A program made the translations under genes and the position numbers. A stretch of 64,000 nt of DNA from positions 558,001 to 622,000 of the forward strand of contig NZ_FRDH01000003.1 of NCBI RefSeq assembly GCF_900143205.1, given 5' to 3'. The stretch is from Butyrivibrio hungatei DSM 14810 (GTDB lineage Bacteria; Bacillota; Clostridia; Lachnospirales; Lachnospiraceae). Below are positions 54,514 to 63,010 of the stretch, piece by piece. The notes under the pieces were generated by a model. It worked only from the letters and a program-made list of their open reading frames with translations. It ran no database searches and was not told where the DNA came from. The stretch's first letter is position 1. The number at the start of each line of letters is the position of its first letter.

Positions 54514-55599
54514 TTAGCGATTTTTATGTTCTTCAAAAAGTTTCCTGATTGCAACGTCATATGGTGCCTTGAGAACTCCATACTCAGTTACGATTCCTGT
54601 GATCAGTTCATTATCTGTGACATCAAAGGCAGGGTTATATACCTTAACGCCCTCTGGAGCCATGCGCTCTTTGTACCACATCTCTGTGACTTCCTCAGGT
54701 TTACGCTGCTCAATATTAATATCATCGCCAGTCTTGGTGTTAATATCGATAGTTGAAGTTGGTGCGCATACATAGAAAGGTATTCCATATCTCTTAGCCA
54801 CAGTTGCAACAACGCTTGTACCAATCTTGTTGGCAGCATCACCATTAGCCGCAACTCTGTCACAGCCTACAAATATAGCATTTATAGCCCCTGTCTTCAT
54901 AAGTGAAGCAGACATGTTATCGCATAAAAGAGTTGTGTCTATTCCGGCAGAATGAAGCTCAAATGCGGTAAGTCTTGCTCCCTGTAAAAGAGGCCTTGTC
55001 TCATCGCAGTATACCTTGATATTCATGCCCTTTTCATGAGCAAGATACATAGGCGCTGTAGCAGTTCCATACTTGCAGGTAGCAAGCTGGCCAGCGTTGC
55101 AATGTGTCAAAAGTCCATAGCCATCCTTTATGAGCGTTAAGCCATTTTCACCAATGCGTCTGCAAACATCGATATCCTCAGACTTGATCCTCTCAGATTC
55201 TGCACGCATCTCTTCTACAGTTTTTGATAGGTCAAAAGACTTACCGGCTCCTGTAAACTCAACTACATGGCTTTCCATACGCTTAAGAGCCCATGAAAGA
55301 TTAACAGCTGTTGGTCTTGAAGAATTGAGATAATCACTCTTTTCCTTAAGCTCTGCCATAAATTCTTCATAGCTGGCAGCTTCTGAATGCTTCATAAGAA
55401 GATACAGTCCAAATCCGGCAGTGACTCCGATAGCTGGTGCGCCCCTTACCTGTAAAAGATATATAGCATCCCATATCTCTTTGCCTGTATGAAGTCTTAT
55501 AATCTCAATAGTACCTGGTAAAAGAGTCTGATCTATGATCTCAATGGCATCATCCTCATCTACAAGTGCAACCGTCTCGTAATCTAAAATGCTTTTCAT
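54514..55599 (-). CDS. mtnA: S-methyl-5-thioribose-1-phosphate isomerase
   Basis: MtnA converts methylthioribose 1-phosphate to methylthioribulose 1-phosphate in methionine salvage. The 361-residue protein has the RGAPAIGVTAGFG motif near residue 52, catalytic Cys in GLLTHCNAGQLAT near 165 and catalytic Asp in VGCDRVAANGDAANKIGT near 246. Other salvage genes are not next to it. It lies 9 nt after a small Sel1-like gene. Confidence 0.95.
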   Translation of the reverse strand: MKSILDYETVALVDEDDAIEIIDQTLLPGTIEIIRLHTGKEIWDAIYLLQVRGAPAIGVTAGFGLYLLMKHSEAASYEEFMAELKEKSDYLNSSRPTAVNLSWALKRMESHVVEFTGAGKSFDLSKTVEEMRAESERIKSEDIDVCRRIGENGLTLIKDGYGLLTHCNAGQLATCKYGTATAPMYLAHEKGMNIKVYCDETRPLLQGARLTAFELHSAGIDTTLLCDNMSASLMKTGAINAIFVGCDRVAANGDAANKIGTSVVATVAKRYGIPFYVCAPTSTIDINTKTGDDINIEQRKPEEVTEMWYKERMAPEGVKVYNPAFDVTDNELITGIVTEYGVLKAPYDVAIRKLFEEHKNR

Positions 55600-55608
55600 A
55601 TTCGCTCC

Positions 55609-55803
55609 TTATAGTTTCCCCATCAATTCTTCTGCCACTTCACTGCCGTGCTTTGCAGCATATGAAGCCCACTTCTTAGCTTTAGTGAGATTTTTTTCTC
55701 CAAAATCGCCTTTATAATATCCAACTGCAATCTTCTCTGCAGCCTCTATACTTCCTTTGCCAGCCTTATCAATAAGGTCTAGTAGTTTTTGCTTCTTATC
55801 CAT
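55609..55803 (-). CDS. Small single-repeat Sel1-like protein
   Basis: The 64-residue protein consists of a short leader (MDKKQKLLDLIDKAGKGS) and essentially one Sel1-type repeat (AAEKIAVGYYKGDFGEKN, then AKKWASYAAKHGS). Sel1 repeats are TPR-like protein-binding units, usually in several copies, so a lone one is unusual. It is the first gene of a two-gene unit with mtnA. Confidence 0.7.
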   Translation of the reverse strand: MDKKQKLLDLIDKAGKGSIEAAEKIAVGYYKGDFGEKNLTKAKKWASYAAKHGSEVAEELMGKL

Positions 55804-55845
55804 TTTGATCCTGCTTTCTAAAAATTAACTTTAGTAATTATATAC

Positions 55846-55877
55846 TAAAAAAGGAGCTCAGGCAAAACCTGAGCTCC
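55846..55877 (-). terminator. Terminator of the butyrate operon
   Basis: Perfect 10-bp stem GGAGCTCAGG / CCTGAGCTCC; on the minus strand it is followed by TTTTTTAGT. Confidence 0.9.
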
Positions 55878-55893
55878 TCAATAATTCTATAAA

Positions 55894-56943
55894 TTAGTTC
55901 TTAGAAGCAAGTGCTTCCTTGATGCTCTTTGTAAGAGCTGGAACGATCTTGTTAAGATCTCCAACAACACCATAATCAGCTACATCAAAGATAGGAGCGT
56001 TCTCATCCTTATTGATAGCGATGATGATATCTGACTCTTCCATACCTGCAACGTGCTGGATTGCTCCAGAAATACCAATTGCGAAGTAGAGCTGTGGACG
56101 AACAGTCTTACCTGTCTGACCTACCTGAAGATCCTTTGGCTTCCAGCCTGAATCTACAACGGCACGTGAGCAAGAAACTGTTCCGTTAAGAGCCTCAGCA
56201 AGGTCATCAAGAATCTTGAAGTTCTCTGCAGAACCAACTCCACGACCACCAGATACAAGGATCTTTGCAGCCTGGATATCAGCAACTGAAGAAGCTTCCT
56301 TAACGATCTTAACGATCTCTGTATAGCAGTTATTCTCTTCGAAACCTGGGTTGAACTCAACAACCTCAGCCTTAGCACCCTTAATAGGATCAATCTTCTG
56401 CATAACGCCTGGACGTACTGTAGCCATCTGAGGACGGAAGTCTGGGCAAGCGATTGTAGCGATTGTGTTACCGCCGAATGCAGGTCTTGTCATAAGGAGC
56501 TGTTTGTGCTTGGTCTCTCTAGCTGGTGATGGCTCAAGAGGGAAATCACCAATCTCAAGACTTGTACAGTCAGCTGTAAGACCTGTATGTACTCTTGATG
56601 ATACTCTAGGGCCAAGATCTCTACCAATTGCTGTAGCACCAACAAGGAGGATCTCTGGCTTGTACTCATTGATAACAGATGTAAGAGCGTGTGTGTAAGG
56701 CTCTGTTCTGTAATCCTTAAGTGCTGGATCATCAACTACGATTACTCTATCTGCACCATACTCTGCAAGCTTGTCAACAAGACCCTTAACATCGCTTCCA
56801 AGAAGTACAGCAGTTACTTTTTTCTCATCAAGGTCATTAGCAAGATCTTTTGCCTTGCCAAGAAGCTCAAGCGCGATGCTTGAAAGCTCATTGTCTACCT
56901 GCTGAGCAAATATAAATACACCCTTATATTCTTCTAAAGACAT
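55894..56943 (-). CDS. etfA: Electron transfer flavoprotein alpha subunit
   Basis: EtfA forms with EtfB the FAD carrier that works with butyryl-CoA dehydrogenase in electron bifurcation. The 349-residue protein has the C-terminal FAD-binding region KILVSGGRGVGSAENF near residue 228, VDSGWKPKDLQVGQTGKTV near 266 and AIGISGAIQHVAGM. It lacks an N-terminal ferredoxin domain. It is the last gene of the operon, 28 nt after etfB, before the terminator. Confidence 0.97.
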   Translation of the reverse strand: MSLEEYKGVFIFAQQVDNELSSIALELLGKAKDLANDLDEKKVTAVLLGSDVKGLVDKLAEYGADRVIVVDDPALKDYRTEPYTHALTSVINEYKPEILLVGATAIGRDLGPRVSSRVHTGLTADCTSLEIGDFPLEPSPARETKHKQLLMTRPAFGGNTIATIACPDFRPQMATVRPGVMQKIDPIKGAKAEVVEFNPGFEENNCYTEIVKIVKEASSVADIQAAKILVSGGRGVGSAENFKILDDLAEALNGTVSCSRAVVDSGWKPKDLQVGQTGKTVRPQLYFAIGISGAIQHVAGMEESDIIIAINKDENAPIFDVADYGVVGDLNKIVPALTKSIKEALASKN

Positions 56944-56971
56944 GACTTTTCTCCTTTTTCTTAAACAAATT

Positions 56972-57763
56972 TTAGATGACGTGCTTCTCTGTAAGCTTAC
57001 CTACGATATACTGAACTGCTTCGTCAGCTGAATCAGGAGTAACCTTTTCACCCTGACCCTTCTTAACCTTATCAGAAGCCTTTGCGATCTGTGTAGGTGA
57101 TCCCTTAAGACCAAGGTTAGAATCGTCAACATCCTTAAGATCTGCTCTTCCCCAAACTGTAACTTCCTTGTCGAAAGCATCAAAGATTCCGCCAGGAGTC
57201 ATATATCTAGGCTCGTTGAGCTCTGAAAGAGCTGTTACAAGACAAGGCATCTTAGCCTTTACGATGTGATATCTATCCTCGAACTGTCTCTTAACTTCTA
57301 CAGTTCCAGCCTTCTCATCAACCTTAATCTCTTCTGCGTATGAGATTACAGGAAGGTGAAGGTGCTCAGAAATCTGAGGACCAACCTGAGCTGTATCACC
57401 ATCGATAGCCTGACGGCCTGTGATGATGAGATCATAATCAAGATTTCTAAGTGCTCCAGCAATTGTTGAAGATGTTGCCCAAGTATCAGCACCACCGAGT
57501 ACTCTATCTGTTACAAGAACAGCCTTATCAGCACCCATTGCCATAGCCTCTCTAAGAACAGCATCAGCCTTAGGAAGTCCCATAGTAAGAACTGTAACCT
57601 CTGCGCCATACTGATCCTTTAATCTAAGTGCTGCCTCAAGACCTGCTTTGTCATCAGGGTTCATGATAGCAAGCATTGCACCTCTATCCAATGTTCCATC
57701 GGGTTTGAACTTAACGCCGCCCTTTGTATCAGGGACCTGCTTAATGCAAACTACAACTTTCAT
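56972..57763 (-). CDS. etfB: Electron transfer flavoprotein beta subunit
   Basis: The 263-residue protein starts MKVVVCIKQVPDTKGGVKF at ATG 57763, with AAGGAG upstream; the frame to 57790 is longer but lacks a ribosome site. EtfB motifs are NPDDKAGLEAALRLKDQYG, TGRQAIDGDTAQVGPQISE and the signature VKRQFEDRYHIVKAKMPC. It carries the second FAD site in bifurcating Etfs. It lies between bcd (36 nt upstream) and etfA. Confidence 0.97.
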   Translation of the reverse strand: MKVVVCIKQVPDTKGGVKFKPDGTLDRGAMLAIMNPDDKAGLEAALRLKDQYGAEVTVLTMGLPKADAVLREAMAMGADKAVLVTDRVLGGADTWATSSTIAGALRNLDYDLIITGRQAIDGDTAQVGPQISEHLHLPVISYAEEIKVDEKAGTVEVKRQFEDRYHIVKAKMPCLVTALSELNEPRYMTPGGIFDAFDKEVTVWGRADLKDVDDSNLGLKGSPTQIAKASDKVKKGQGEKVTPDSADEAVQYIVGKLTEKHVI

Positions 57764-57799
57764 TTTATTGTCTCCTTCTATTATTCTCAAAATAAGTGA

Positions 57800-58960
57800 T
57801 TACTTTAACATTGCACCAGAGATAACCATTCTCTGAACTTCTGAAGTTCCTTCGTAGATCTCTGTGATCTTAGCATCACGCATCATACGCTCAACTTCGT
57901 ACTCTCTGATGTAACCGTAACCACCATGGAGCTGTACAGCCTTAGTTGTAACATCCATAGCAACTTCTGCTGCGAAAAGCTTAGCCTTAGCAGCTTCTAC
58001 AGAATAAACATCTTTCTTCTTCTTTGCATCTGCTGCAGCATAAACAAGAAGTTTAGCAGCTTCGCACTGTGTTGCCATGTTAGCAAGCTGGAACTGTGTA
58101 TTCTGGAAAGCGCCGATAGCTCTACCGAACTGCTTTCTCTCCTTTACATACTCAACTGTTCTGTCAAGAGCGCCCTCTGCAATACCAAGAGCCTGAGCAG
58201 CGATACCAATACGTCCGCCATCAAGAGTGTGCATAGCAATTGGGAATCCCTTTCCACGAGCACCAAGAAGGTTCTCTGCTGGGATATGGCAATCCTGGAA
58301 GATAAGCTCGTATGTTGATGAGCCACGGATACCCATCTTGTTTTCCTTTGTACCGAATGTGAATCCAGGAGTTCCCTTCTCAACGATAAATGCTGAGAAC
58401 TTCTTCTGTTTTCTGCCCTTTTTGTCCTCTACGATATCTGTATAAGCGATGATGATATAAACATCAGCAACTTCACCGTTAGTGATAAAGCACTTAGATC
58501 CGTTAAGAACCCACTCTTTACCATCTTCTGTAAGAACTGCCTTTGTCTGAACGCCCTGAGCATCTGTACCAGCCATAGGCTCTGTAAGACCAAATGCACC
58601 GAGCTTCTCGCCCTTTGCAAGAGGTACAAGGTACTTCTGCTTCTGCTCTTCTGTACCATATGTAAGAATAGGATCGCAGCAAAGTGATGTGTGAGCAGAT
58701 ACGATAACTGCTGTTGTACCACAAACCTTTGCAAGCTCCTCTACACACATAACGTATGTAAGAGGGTCACAACCCTGTCCGCCATACTCCTTAGGGATAG
58801 GAATACCCATGAAACCATACTTCTGCATCTTCTTAACGGTTTCCATTGGGAATACCTCTGTCTCGTCAACCTCTATTGCGTTTGGCTTTACTTCTTTTTC
58901 TGCAAAATCTTTGAAAAGAGCTCTTGCCATTTCATGTTGCTGATCAAGCTGAAAATCCAT
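57800..58960 (-). CDS. bcd: Butyryl-CoA dehydrogenase
   Basis: Bcd reduces crotonyl-CoA to butyryl-CoA in complex with EtfAB, coupled to ferredoxin reduction. The 386-residue protein starts at ATG 58960 ([16 protein letters not shown]) with GGAGG 8 nt upstream. Acyl-CoA dehydrogenase motifs are [20 protein letters not shown], the FAD/substrate block and the catalytic Glu in [16 protein letters not shown] near residue 371. Confidence 0.97.
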   Translation of the reverse strand: MDFQLDQQHEMARALFKDFAEKEVKPNAIEVDETEVFPMETVKKMQKYGFMGIPIPKEYGGQGCDPLTYVMCVEELAKVCGTTAVIVSAHTSLCCDPILTYGTEEQKQKYLVPLAKGEKLGAFGLTEPMAGTDAQGVQTKAVLTEDGKEWVLNGSKCFITNGEVADVYIIIAYTDIVEDKKGRKQKKFSAFIVEKGTPGFTFGTKENKMGIRGSSTYELIFQDCHIPAENLLGARGKGFPIAMHTLDGGRIGIAAQALGIAEGALDRTVEYVKERKQFGRAIGAFQNTQFQLANMATQCEAAKLLVYAAADAKKKKDVYSVEAAKAKLFAAEVAMDVTTKAVQLHGGYGYIREYEVERMMRDAKITEIYEGTSEVQRMVISGAMLK

Positions 58961-58986
58961 TATATTTTCCTCCATTTAATAAAATA

Positions 58987-59862
58987 TTACATGCGATCTG
59001 TAGGAACCTTGTTTCCATCTGCATAGTTGTAGAATCCGATTCCTGTCTTAACACCAAGCTTCTTACCACGAACCATCTTACGAAGGAGTGGGCAAGCACG
59101 GTACTTGCTGTCACCTGTCTCTGAGTAAAGAACATCCATGATTGCAAGAACGATATCAAGTCCGATGTAGTCACCGAGCTCAAGTGGTCCCATTGGGTGA
59201 TTGCAACCAAGCTTCATAGCTGTGTCAATACCCTGAATATCTGAAACGCCCTCTGAATATACGAAGATACCTTCGTTGATCATAGGAACAAGGATTCTGT
59301 TTACTACGAAACCTGCAGCTTCGTTAACCTGTACAGGTGTCTTTCCAAGGTCTTCAGAGATCTTCTTGATCTTGTCAACCATGTCGTCAGGTGTGTTAGC
59401 ACCCTGGATAACTTCAACGAGCTTCATAACAGGAGCTGGATTGAAGAAGTGCATACCAATGATAGGCTTTGAAAGGCCTGCACCGATCTCTGTGATTGAA
59501 AGAGATGATGTGTTTGATGCAAAGATGCAATCAGGATTCTTAACAATGTTCTCCTGAAGCTCTTTGAAGAGGTTCTTCTTGATATCCATAACTTCAAGAG
59601 CAGCCTCAACTACAAGATCAGCATCTGCACAGATATCGTTAAGACCTGTCTGGATCTTACCTGTGATCTTATCAGCTTCCTCCTGAGTCTTCTTTCCCTT
59701 AGCAACCTGCTTATCAAGACCCTTCTTGATCTTAGCAAATCCGCCCTCTGCAAACTCAGTCTTGATATCGCAAAGATATACTTTCTCTACGCTCTCAGCC
59801 TGAGCAAATGTCTGAGCAATTCCTGATCCCATTGTACCTGCGCCAATAACAGCTACTTTCAT
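58987..59862 (-). CDS. hbd: 3-hydroxybutyryl-CoA dehydrogenase
   Basis: Hbd reduces acetoacetyl-CoA with NAD(P)H. The 291-residue protein has the Rossmann motif [17 protein letters not shown] at its start, the catalytic His in [16 protein letters not shown] near 140 and the C-terminal domain [20 protein letters not shown]. It lies between crt (39 nt upstream) and bcd. Confidence 0.97.
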   Translation of the reverse strand: MKVAVIGAGTMGSGIAQTFAQAESVEKVYLCDIKTEFAEGGFAKIKKGLDKQVAKGKKTQEEADKITGKIQTGLNDICADADLVVEAALEVMDIKKNLFKELQENIVKNPDCIFASNTSSLSITEIGAGLSKPIIGMHFFNPAPVMKLVEVIQGANTPDDMVDKIKKISEDLGKTPVQVNEAAGFVVNRILVPMINEGIFVYSEGVSDIQGIDTAMKLGCNHPMGPLELGDYIGLDIVLAIMDVLYSETGDSKYRACPLLRKMVRGKKLGVKTGIGFYNYADGNKVPTDRM

Positions 59863-59901
59863 TTTAAAATCCTCCTATAATGTTTATTATCTATGAAAAA
59901 G

Positions 59902-60696
59902 TTATGCGTTCTTGAATGCAACAACCTTAACCTTAGCTGGGTCGTCTTTCTTTCTAAGGAAGTTAGCCATTCCTTCTCTCTGATCTTCTGATTCGAAGCA
60001 TGAACCAAAGAGCTTCTCTTCGATTACAAGTGCGTTGTCGATATCTGTCTGAAGACCATCGTTGATTGCCTTCTTGCATGCTCTAACAGCGATAGGAGCA
60101 TTAGCAGCGATCTGAGAAGCCATCTTCTCTGCAGCTGCAAGGAGCTCTTCCTGTGGATATACAGCATTTACAAGGCCAATTCTGTAAGCCTCGTCAGCCT
60201 TGATATTACGTGCTGTGTAGATGAGCTGCTTAGCCATTCCAGCGCCGATAAGACGAGCAAGTCTCTGTGTTCCACCAAATCCAGGTGTGATTCCAAGACC
60301 AACCTCTGGCTGACCAAACATAGCATTCTCTGAGCAGATACGAATATCACAGCTCATTGAGATCTCGCATCCGCCGCCAAGTGCAAATCCGTTGACTGCA
60401 GCAATTACAGGAAGTGGGAACTGCTCGATCTTGCGGAAAATATCATTTCCCTTCTTACCAAAAGCTTCTCCCTCTGCCTTAGAAAGTGTGCTCATCTCTC
60501 CGATATCTGCTCCAGCAACAAATGACTTGTCCCCAGCGCCTGTAAGAACAACTGCTCTTACTACGTTAGTATCAATGCTGTCGAAGGCAGCCTCAAGGTC
60601 ATCAAGAACCTGTGAGTTAAGAGCGTTGAGCGCCTCTGGACGATTGATTGTTACGATTGCAATTTTGTCTTTAACTTCGCAATTAACAAAACTCAT
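59902..60696 (-). CDS. crt: Crotonase (3-hydroxybutyryl-CoA dehydratase)
   Basis: Crt dehydrates 3-hydroxybutyryl-CoA to crotonyl-CoA. The 264-residue protein starts at ATG 60696 (MSFVNCEVKDKIAIVTINRP) with AAGGAGAG upstream; the frame to 60741 has none. Active-site Glu residues lie in GGGCEISMSCDIR and GQPEVGLGITPGFGGTQRL, near residues 115 and 135, and the oxyanion loop in KSFVAGADIGEM. Confidence 0.97.
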   Translation of the reverse strand: MSFVNCEVKDKIAIVTINRPEALNALNSQVLDDLEAAFDSIDTNVVRAVVLTGAGDKSFVAGADIGEMSTLSKAEGEAFGKKGNDIFRKIEQFPLPVIAAVNGFALGGGCEISMSCDIRICSENAMFGQPEVGLGITPGFGGTQRLARLIGAGMAKQLIYTARNIKADEAYRIGLVNAVYPQEELLAAAEKMASQIAANAPIAVRACKKAINDGLQTDIDNALVIEEKLFGSCFESEDQREGMANFLRKKDDPAKVKVVAFKNA

Positions 60697-60764
60697 ATCA
60701 TTCTCTCCTTTACGTTGATAAAGCCTGCAGCGTGCTAACACACAGCAGGCTATTAATTATCAGA

Positions 60765-61955
60765 TTATTCGTACTTCTCGACGATTGTAGCGCAGCCCAT
60801 TCCGCCACCGATGCAAAGAGTTGCAAGACCCTTCTTAGCATCAGCTCTTCTACCCATCTCGTGAAGAAGAGTAACAAGAATACGGCATCCTGAAGCTCCA
60901 ACTGGATGTCCAAGTGCGATAGCACCACCGTTAACGTTAACCTTGCTCATATCGAATCCAAGGTCCTTAGCAACTGCAACTGACTGAGCTGCAAATGCCT
61001 CGTTAGCCTCGATAAGATCGATGTTGTCAAGTGAAAGACCAGTCTTATTAAGAACCTTCTTTGTAGCAGCTACAGGTCCGATACCCATGATTTCAGGTTC
61101 AACACCAGCAAGTGCTCCGCCTACCCATGTAGCCATAGGCTTGATTCCAAGTTCTTTAGCCTTCTCTTCGCTCATTACAACAACTGCTGCTGCGCCATCG
61201 TTGATACCTGAAGCGTTACCAGCTGTAACAAGACCGCCCTCTTTACCAGAGCAGCATTTAAGCTTTGAAAGGCTCTCAGCTGTTGTGCCAGGACGAGGGC
61301 CCTCGTCTGTCTTGAACTCAACGATTTCCTTCTTAACCTTTACAGGAACAGGAACGATCTCATCGTTGAACTTGCCTTCTGCCATTGCCTTTTCACACTT
61401 CTGCTGTGAATTAGCTGAGAACTCATCGAGTTCTTCTCTTGTAAGGTGCCATCTGTCGCAGATATTCTCTGCTGTGATCATCATGTGATAGTGATTGAAT
61501 GCATCTGTAAGAGCATCGTTTACCATTGTATCTACAACTGTACCGTTGTTCATACGATATCCGAAACGTGCATTTGGAAGTGCGTAAGGAGCCATTGACA
61601 TGTTCTCCATACCACCAGCTACAACTATATCAGCTTCGCCTGCTTTGATGAGGTCAGCTGCCATATTGACACAGTTAAGACCAGAACCGCAAACTACGTT
61701 GAGTGTAACTGCAGGAGTCTCGATTGGAAGACCTGCCTTGATTGATGCCTGTCTTGCTACGTTCTGTCCAAGACCTGCCTGAATAACGCATCCCATAAGG
61801 ACTTCATCAACCTGCTCAGGCTTTACACCAGCTCGATTAAGTGCCTCCTTAATAACAATAGATCCAAGTTCTGCTGCAGGAGTATTGCTGAGAGCTCCGC
61901 CCATCTTACCGATGGCTGTTCTAACAGCACCTGCGATAACAACTTTCTGTGCCAT
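60765..61955 (-). CDS. thl: Acetyl-CoA acetyltransferase of the butyrate operon
   Basis: Thl joins two acetyl-CoA in the first step to butyrate. The 396-residue protein starts at ATG 61955 ([20 protein letters not shown]) behind GGAGG. The active Cys is in [14 protein letters not shown] near residue 90, with [15 protein letters not shown] and [11 protein letters not shown] near the C-terminus. It is the first gene of thl-crt-hbd-bcd-etfB-etfA. The other copy in the window is at 50494-51675. Confidence 0.97.
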   Translation of the reverse strand: MAQKVVIAGAVRTAIGKMGGALSNTPAAELGSIVIKEALNRAGVKPEQVDEVLMGCVIQAGLGQNVARQASIKAGLPIETPAVTLNVVCGSGLNCVNMAADLIKAGEADIVVAGGMENMSMAPYALPNARFGYRMNNGTVVDTMVNDALTDAFNHYHMMITAENICDRWHLTREELDEFSANSQQKCEKAMAEGKFNDEIVPVPVKVKKEIVEFKTDEGPRPGTTAESLSKLKCCSGKEGGLVTAGNASGINDGAAAVVVMSEEKAKELGIKPMATWVGGALAGVEPEIMGIGPVAATKKVLNKTGLSLDNIDLIEANEAFAAQSVAVAKDLGFDMSKVNVNGGAIALGHPVGASGCRILVTLLHEMGRRADAKKGLATLCIGGGMGCATIVEKYE

Positions 61956-62045
61956 ATTAAATTCCTCCATAATGTTTTTTGTAGATTATCCTATGCTGGA
62001 AACCAGCGAATAATCACATTGATAAATTTTTATCAGAACAGATTA

Positions 62046-62074
62046 ATTCTAGCATACACCTTAGACAAATGCAA
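62046..62074 (-). promoter_or_regulatory. Promoter of the butyrate operon
   Basis: Minus strand TTGCAT (62069-62074), 17-bp spacer, TAGAAT (62046-62051). The leader of about 80 nt contains a GCTGG-TTT-CCAGC hairpin (61994-62006). Confidence 0.65.
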
Positions 62075-62076
62075 TA

Positions 62077-62104
62077 AAAAATAACTCCCTTTCGGGAGTT
62101 ATTT
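62077..62104 (-). terminator. Terminator of hpf
   Basis: Stem AAAATAACTCCC / GGGAGTTATTTT with TTTC loop, followed on the minus strand by more T (TTTTTTATT). It directly precedes the butyrate promoter. Confidence 0.88.
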
Positions 62105-62142
62105 TATAAAAAGTCAATAATTTGATATTTTTTTAACAGTAT

Positions 62143-62673
62143 TTAATTTTCAGGCTCGATCAGTCCGTATGTATTTCCTTTTCTCTTGTACACTACATTA
62201 ACCTGATCAGTTTCCGCATTAACAAATACAAAGAAGTTATGTCCGAGAAGTTCCATCTGTACACAAGCGTCCTCAGCATACATAGGCTTTGGGTCGAATT
62301 TCTTCATACGCTCGATCTTGATCTCTTCATCATCCATATACTCGCTGTCAATGAACTCTTTCTTGAAGTTGCTGGCCTCTGCCTGCATCTTGTCAACAAG
62401 TTTGCTCTTGTATTTCTTGAGCTGTCTCTCTATGACCTCTTCTACAAGATCGATAGATGCATACATGTCGTTGCTGATCTGCTCAGCACGAATGATCTTA
62501 CCTTTTACGGGAATGGTAACCTCAATCTTATGCCTTTCCTTGTCCACATTAAGTGTAACGTTAGCAATTGTGTCAGGAGTGAAATACTTTTCAAGCTTTC
62601 CAATCTTTTCTTCAACTGCTGCCTTTAATCCGGGTGTCACATCAATGTTCTTTCCTACGATAGTAAATCTCAT
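62143..62673 (-). CDS. hpf: Ribosome hibernation promoting factor, long form
   Basis: HPF pairs ribosomes into inactive 100S dimers in slow growth. The 176-residue protein has the N-terminal S30AE domain (about 1-100, MRFTIVGKNIDVTPGLKAAV) and the C-terminal dimerisation domain (about 120-176, KPMYAEDACVQMELLGHNFF, YGLIEPEN), the Firmicute long form. AAGGGGA lies ahead of ATG. The upstream DNA carries two DnaA boxes. Confidence 0.95.
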   Translation of the reverse strand: MRFTIVGKNIDVTPGLKAAVEEKIGKLEKYFTPDTIANVTLNVDKERHKIEVTIPVKGKIIRAEQISNDMYASIDLVEEVIERQLKKYKSKLVDKMQAEASNFKKEFIDSEYMDDEEIKIERMKKFDPKPMYAEDACVQMELLGHNFFVFVNAETDQVNVVYKRKGNTYGLIEPEN

Positions 62674-62876
62674 GCAATCATCCCCTTTGCTACCACCATA
62701 GCCAGCTAAAATTCACTGACTAAAGGCTTTTTATTTATGAAGATATTATACCATTTCAGAAAGTGTATATGCAATTCAATCCGGTTCATTTTACTTTTTG
62801 TGAGAAATGCACAAATAAATATCTATTGCTTTTTATTGTGTAAAATACATTTGTAATTAACCTTTTTTGTGGACAT

Positions 62877-62937
62877 TGTGGATAACTTCGTGTATAAGTC
62901 CAAAAATCAGCATTTGCTCCCTGTGGATTGTGGATAA
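62877..62937. other. Two perfect DnaA boxes in an AT-rich intergenic region
   Basis: TGTGGATAA, the complement of TTATCCACA, occurs at 62877-62885 and 62929-62937, both in the same orientation. A near match TGTGGATTG (62922-62930) and TTGTGGACA (62867-62875) lie close by. AT-rich DNA follows. The 337-bp gap between hpf (62673) and the GH51 stop (63011) otherwise holds only the hpf promoter area. Confidence 0.65.
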
Positions 62938-63010
62938 CTTTTGAACAATGTATGAAAAAAAAATTATTTTTTGATGTTGACTTTTTCCTTTATGTGCAAA
63001 TTGGAGAATT

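Noticed and set aside
62877-62937. Chromosomal oriC
   Set aside because: dnaA, dnaN, recF and rpmH are absent and only two perfect boxes are found.
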